Below are positions 38,573 through 40,339 of a stretch of DNA of 40,339 bases, in pieces. Numbering within the stretch: the stretch's first letter is position 1; each line of letters begins with the position of its first letter. A program made the translations under genes and the position numbers. Below the pieces are notes generated by a model. It did not search any database. It worked only from the letters and a program-made list of their open reading frames with translations, and was not told where the DNA came from. Origin of the DNA: Luteimonas sp. FCS-9 (GTDB taxonomy: Bacteria > Pseudomonadota > Gammaproteobacteria > Xanthomonadales > Xanthomonadaceae); assembly GCF_001014645.1 (NCBI RefSeq), contig NZ_LASZ01000025.1, positions 1-40,339 of the forward strand, written 5' to 3'.

Positions 38573-40204
38573 TCAGCGGTAGCGCGCCTCGAGCAGGTCG
38601 AGGTCGCGCACCAGGCGGCGGGCGACCTCGTCGGAGATCCGCCGGTGGCGGGCCAGACGATAGATGCACTCGCGCTCGGCACCGACCGCCGCGATGCGCA
38701 GCGCGCGCTCGGCCTCGTCGGCCCGGCGCAGTTCCGCCGCGTCGATGCCGCCGCCGGGCTCGCGGCGCAGCCGCTCCTGGTACAGCGCCATGACCCGGAC
38801 CGCGGCGCTGGCGTAGAGGTCGGGATCGGCCTTCGCCGCGGGCAGCGCGTGCTGCGCCCGCTCGACCGCGGCCACCGCCGCGATCGCGCCCTCGTGCTGT
38901 GCGAGGTCCATCTCACGGTCGCCCTCGCCCTCGGCAGGTACGGTGAGCCCCTGCAGCAGCCGCGGCAACACCAGGCTGCCGAGCAACAGCGAGATCAGGA
39001 TCACCGCTGCCGCCAGGAAGATCGCCAGATCCCGCGCCGGGAACGGCGAGCCGTCGCGCAGCGCCAGCGGCAGCGTCAGCACGCCGGCCAGCGTGATCGC
39101 CCCGCGCACGCCGGCCAGCGACATCGCCGCGACCAGCCGCCAGTCGGGCCGCGTCCGCCCCGACCCGCGGCGCGACAGGCCGATGCGCAGCGAGACCCAG
39201 ACCCAGGCGAAGCGCAGCGCGAACAGCACGGCGTAGATCGCCAGCACGTAGACCGCCAGCCACCACGGCGCCACGTGCCCGGCCTCGCGCACCGTGGTCA
39301 CCGCGCGCTCGACGATCCACGGCAGCTGCTCGCCGAGCAGCACGAAGATGATGCCGTTGAGCGAGAACTGCACCGTGTCCCAGACCGCCGCGCGCTGCAC
39401 CCGCGTGGTCGCCAGCGCGCGACCGCTGAGCTCGACGTAGCTCATCGTGATGCCGGCCGCGACCGCGGCGAGGATGCCCGACGCGCCGATCTGCTCGGCC
39501 AGCAGGTAGGCGCCGAACGGCGTCAGCAGGCTGATCAGGATCGGCGTGCCCGCCTCCTCGCCGAACACGCGCGAGACCAGCGCATGCCCCCGGTTGACCG
39601 CCACCGTGACCGCCACGCCCACCGCGGCGCCCGCCAGCGCCACCCACAGGAACGTCAGCGAGGCCGACAGCAGCGAGAAACTACCGGTCAGCGCCGCGGC
39701 CACCGCGAAGCGGAAGCACACCAGGCCCGAGGCGTCGTTGAGCAGCGATTCGCCCTCCAGGATGTGCATCACCCGCGACGGGATCGGCGCGCGCGCGGCG
39801 ATCGACGAGACTGCGACCGGATCGGTCGGCGAGAGGATCGCCGCCAGCGCGAACGCCACCGCCAGCGGCATCGCCGGGATCATCCAGTGGATCAGCAGCC
39901 CGGCGCCGAGCACGGTGAACACCACCAGGCCCAGCGCCAGCTGCAGGATCACGCCGCGGTCGCGGAACAGCCCGTTCTTGGGAATGCGCCAGCCGTCGAG
40001 GAACAGCAGCGGGGGCAGGAACAGCACGAAGAACAGGTGCGGATCGAGCGTCACGCCGCGCCCGAACACGCCGGCGATCGTCGCGCCCAGTGCGATCTGC
40101 ACCACCGGCAGCGGCAACGGCAGCCAGCGCTGCAGCACGCGGGTCAGGTAGCCGCTGGCGACGACCGCCAGCAGCATCACCAGGACGACTTCGATCGAAT
40201 GCAT
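38573..40204 (-). CDS. CPA1-family Na+/H+ antiporter (NhaP/YjcE type)
   Basis: 543-residue inner-membrane monovalent cation/proton antiporter. About 12 membrane helices fill residues 1-420; the ion-binding region shows LSPTDPVAVSSI and EGESLLNDASG (the Asn-Asp pair of CPA1 transporters). The last ~120 residues are a soluble helical cytoplasmic tail (EGEGDREMDLAQHEGAIAAVAA...), as in the YjcE group, likely regulatory. ATG 40204 starts just before the first helix (MHSIEVVLVMLLAVV); the longer in-frame start at 40267 adds a charged segment not expected. The gene is convergent with ykgJ. Upstream, 40205-40339, I see no further gene. Confidence 0.94.
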   Translation of the reverse strand: MHSIEVVLVMLLAVVASGYLTRVLQRWLPLPLPVVQIALGATIAGVFGRGVTLDPHLFFVLFLPPLLFLDGWRIPKNGLFRDRGVILQLALGLVVFTVLGAGLLIHWMIPAMPLAVAFALAAILSPTDPVAVSSIAARAPIPSRVMHILEGESLLNDASGLVCFRFAVAAALTGSFSLLSASLTFLWVALAGAAVGVAVTVAVNRGHALVSRVFGEEAGTPILISLLTPFGAYLLAEQIGASGILAAVAAGITMSYVELSGRALATTRVQRAAVWDTVQFSLNGIIFVLLGEQLPWIVERAVTTVREAGHVAPWWLAVYVLAIYAVLFALRFAWVWVSLRIGLSRRGSGRTRPDWRLVAAMSLAGVRGAITLAGVLTLPLALRDGSPFPARDLAIFLAAAVILISLLLGSLVLPRLLQGLTVPAEGEGDREMDLAQHEGAIAAVAAVERAQHALPAAKADPDLYASAAVRVMALYQERLRREPGGGIDAAELRRADEAERALRIAAVGAERECIYRLARHRRISDEVARRLVRDLDLLEARYR

Positions 40205-40339
40205 GGGGCGGTCAGCGGCTCGTGGCGCAGGAGTCCTCCACGATAACGCCGTCCGCGGACACGGCATATCCGGGATCGGGGGAAAGCGGACGTCACGACA
40301 CCGGAATCGTCCAGGCGGGAAGCAGGTACCGGCCGGGAC

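Overview
This 40.3 kb window is very GC-rich chromosomal DNA whose gene content points to a gammaproteobacterium of the Xanthomonadaceae (Lysobacter/Luteimonas/Xanthomonas relatives). The strongest indicator is a xanthomonadin-type aryl-polyene pigment cluster that carries its own chorismatase (XanB2) and sits next to hemB. REP-type repeats, a YfcG-type glutathione transferase, a DPP IV peptidase and a very large alpha-2-macroglobulin also fit. The lineage is inferred from gene content only. I see no rRNA, tRNA, CRISPR array, transposase or phage genes.

Layout. (1) 1-5085 is a sugar-use block: xylulokinase (cut by the left edge) and a LacI-family repressor on the minus strand, divergent from a GH3 beta-glucosidase lipoprotein. 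Overlapping palindromes in the shared intergenic region are operator candidates. (2) 5390-10850, plus strand: glutathione transferase, DPP IV-like peptidase, a small Coa1-like membrane protein and a DUF885 metallopeptidase-like protein. (3) 10938-17400, minus strand: a DUF218 (ElyC/YdcF-like) membrane protein followed by a 1903-residue alpha-2-macroglobulin; a perfect REP-type inverted repeat separates this from DUF885. (4) 17529-33279 is the aryl-polyene region. A plus-strand operon (ketosynthase, chain-length factor, family 2 glycosyltransferase, flavin halogenase-like enzyme) converges on a long minus-strand operon (acyl carrier protein, COG4648 membrane protein, PlsC acyltransferase, FabZ-like hotdog dehydratase, LpxL-like acyltransferase, LolA-like carrier, MMPL/RND exporter, ApeP-like hotdog dehydratase with a frameshift, SDR ketoreductase, exported protein, lipoprotein). 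A second plus-strand pair (flavin halogenase-like enzyme, chorismatase xanB2) diverges from the acyl carrier protein. (5) 33349-40204: hemB, an S8 subtilase with a PA insert, aroE, a small membrane protein, ykgJ and a CPA1 Na+/H+ antiporter.

How the genes work together (inference from family knowledge): XanB2 makes hydroxybenzoate from chorismate as starter. The ACP, ketosynthase/chain-length factor, ketoreductase and hotdog dehydratases extend it to a polyene. Acyltransferases and the glycosyltransferase would attach it to a glycolipid, and the LolA-like and MMPL proteins would move it to the outer membrane. The two flavin enzymes may halogenate or otherwise tailor the chromophore. No adenylating ligase for the starter is visible in this window. 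Nothing seen amounts to an entirely new system. The most unusual points are the frameshift in the dehydratase, the TonB-receptor-like 'EVTGSRL' motif in the bait-like region of the macroglobulin, two near-identical leaderless-looking promoters, and a REP element that supplies a stop codon.
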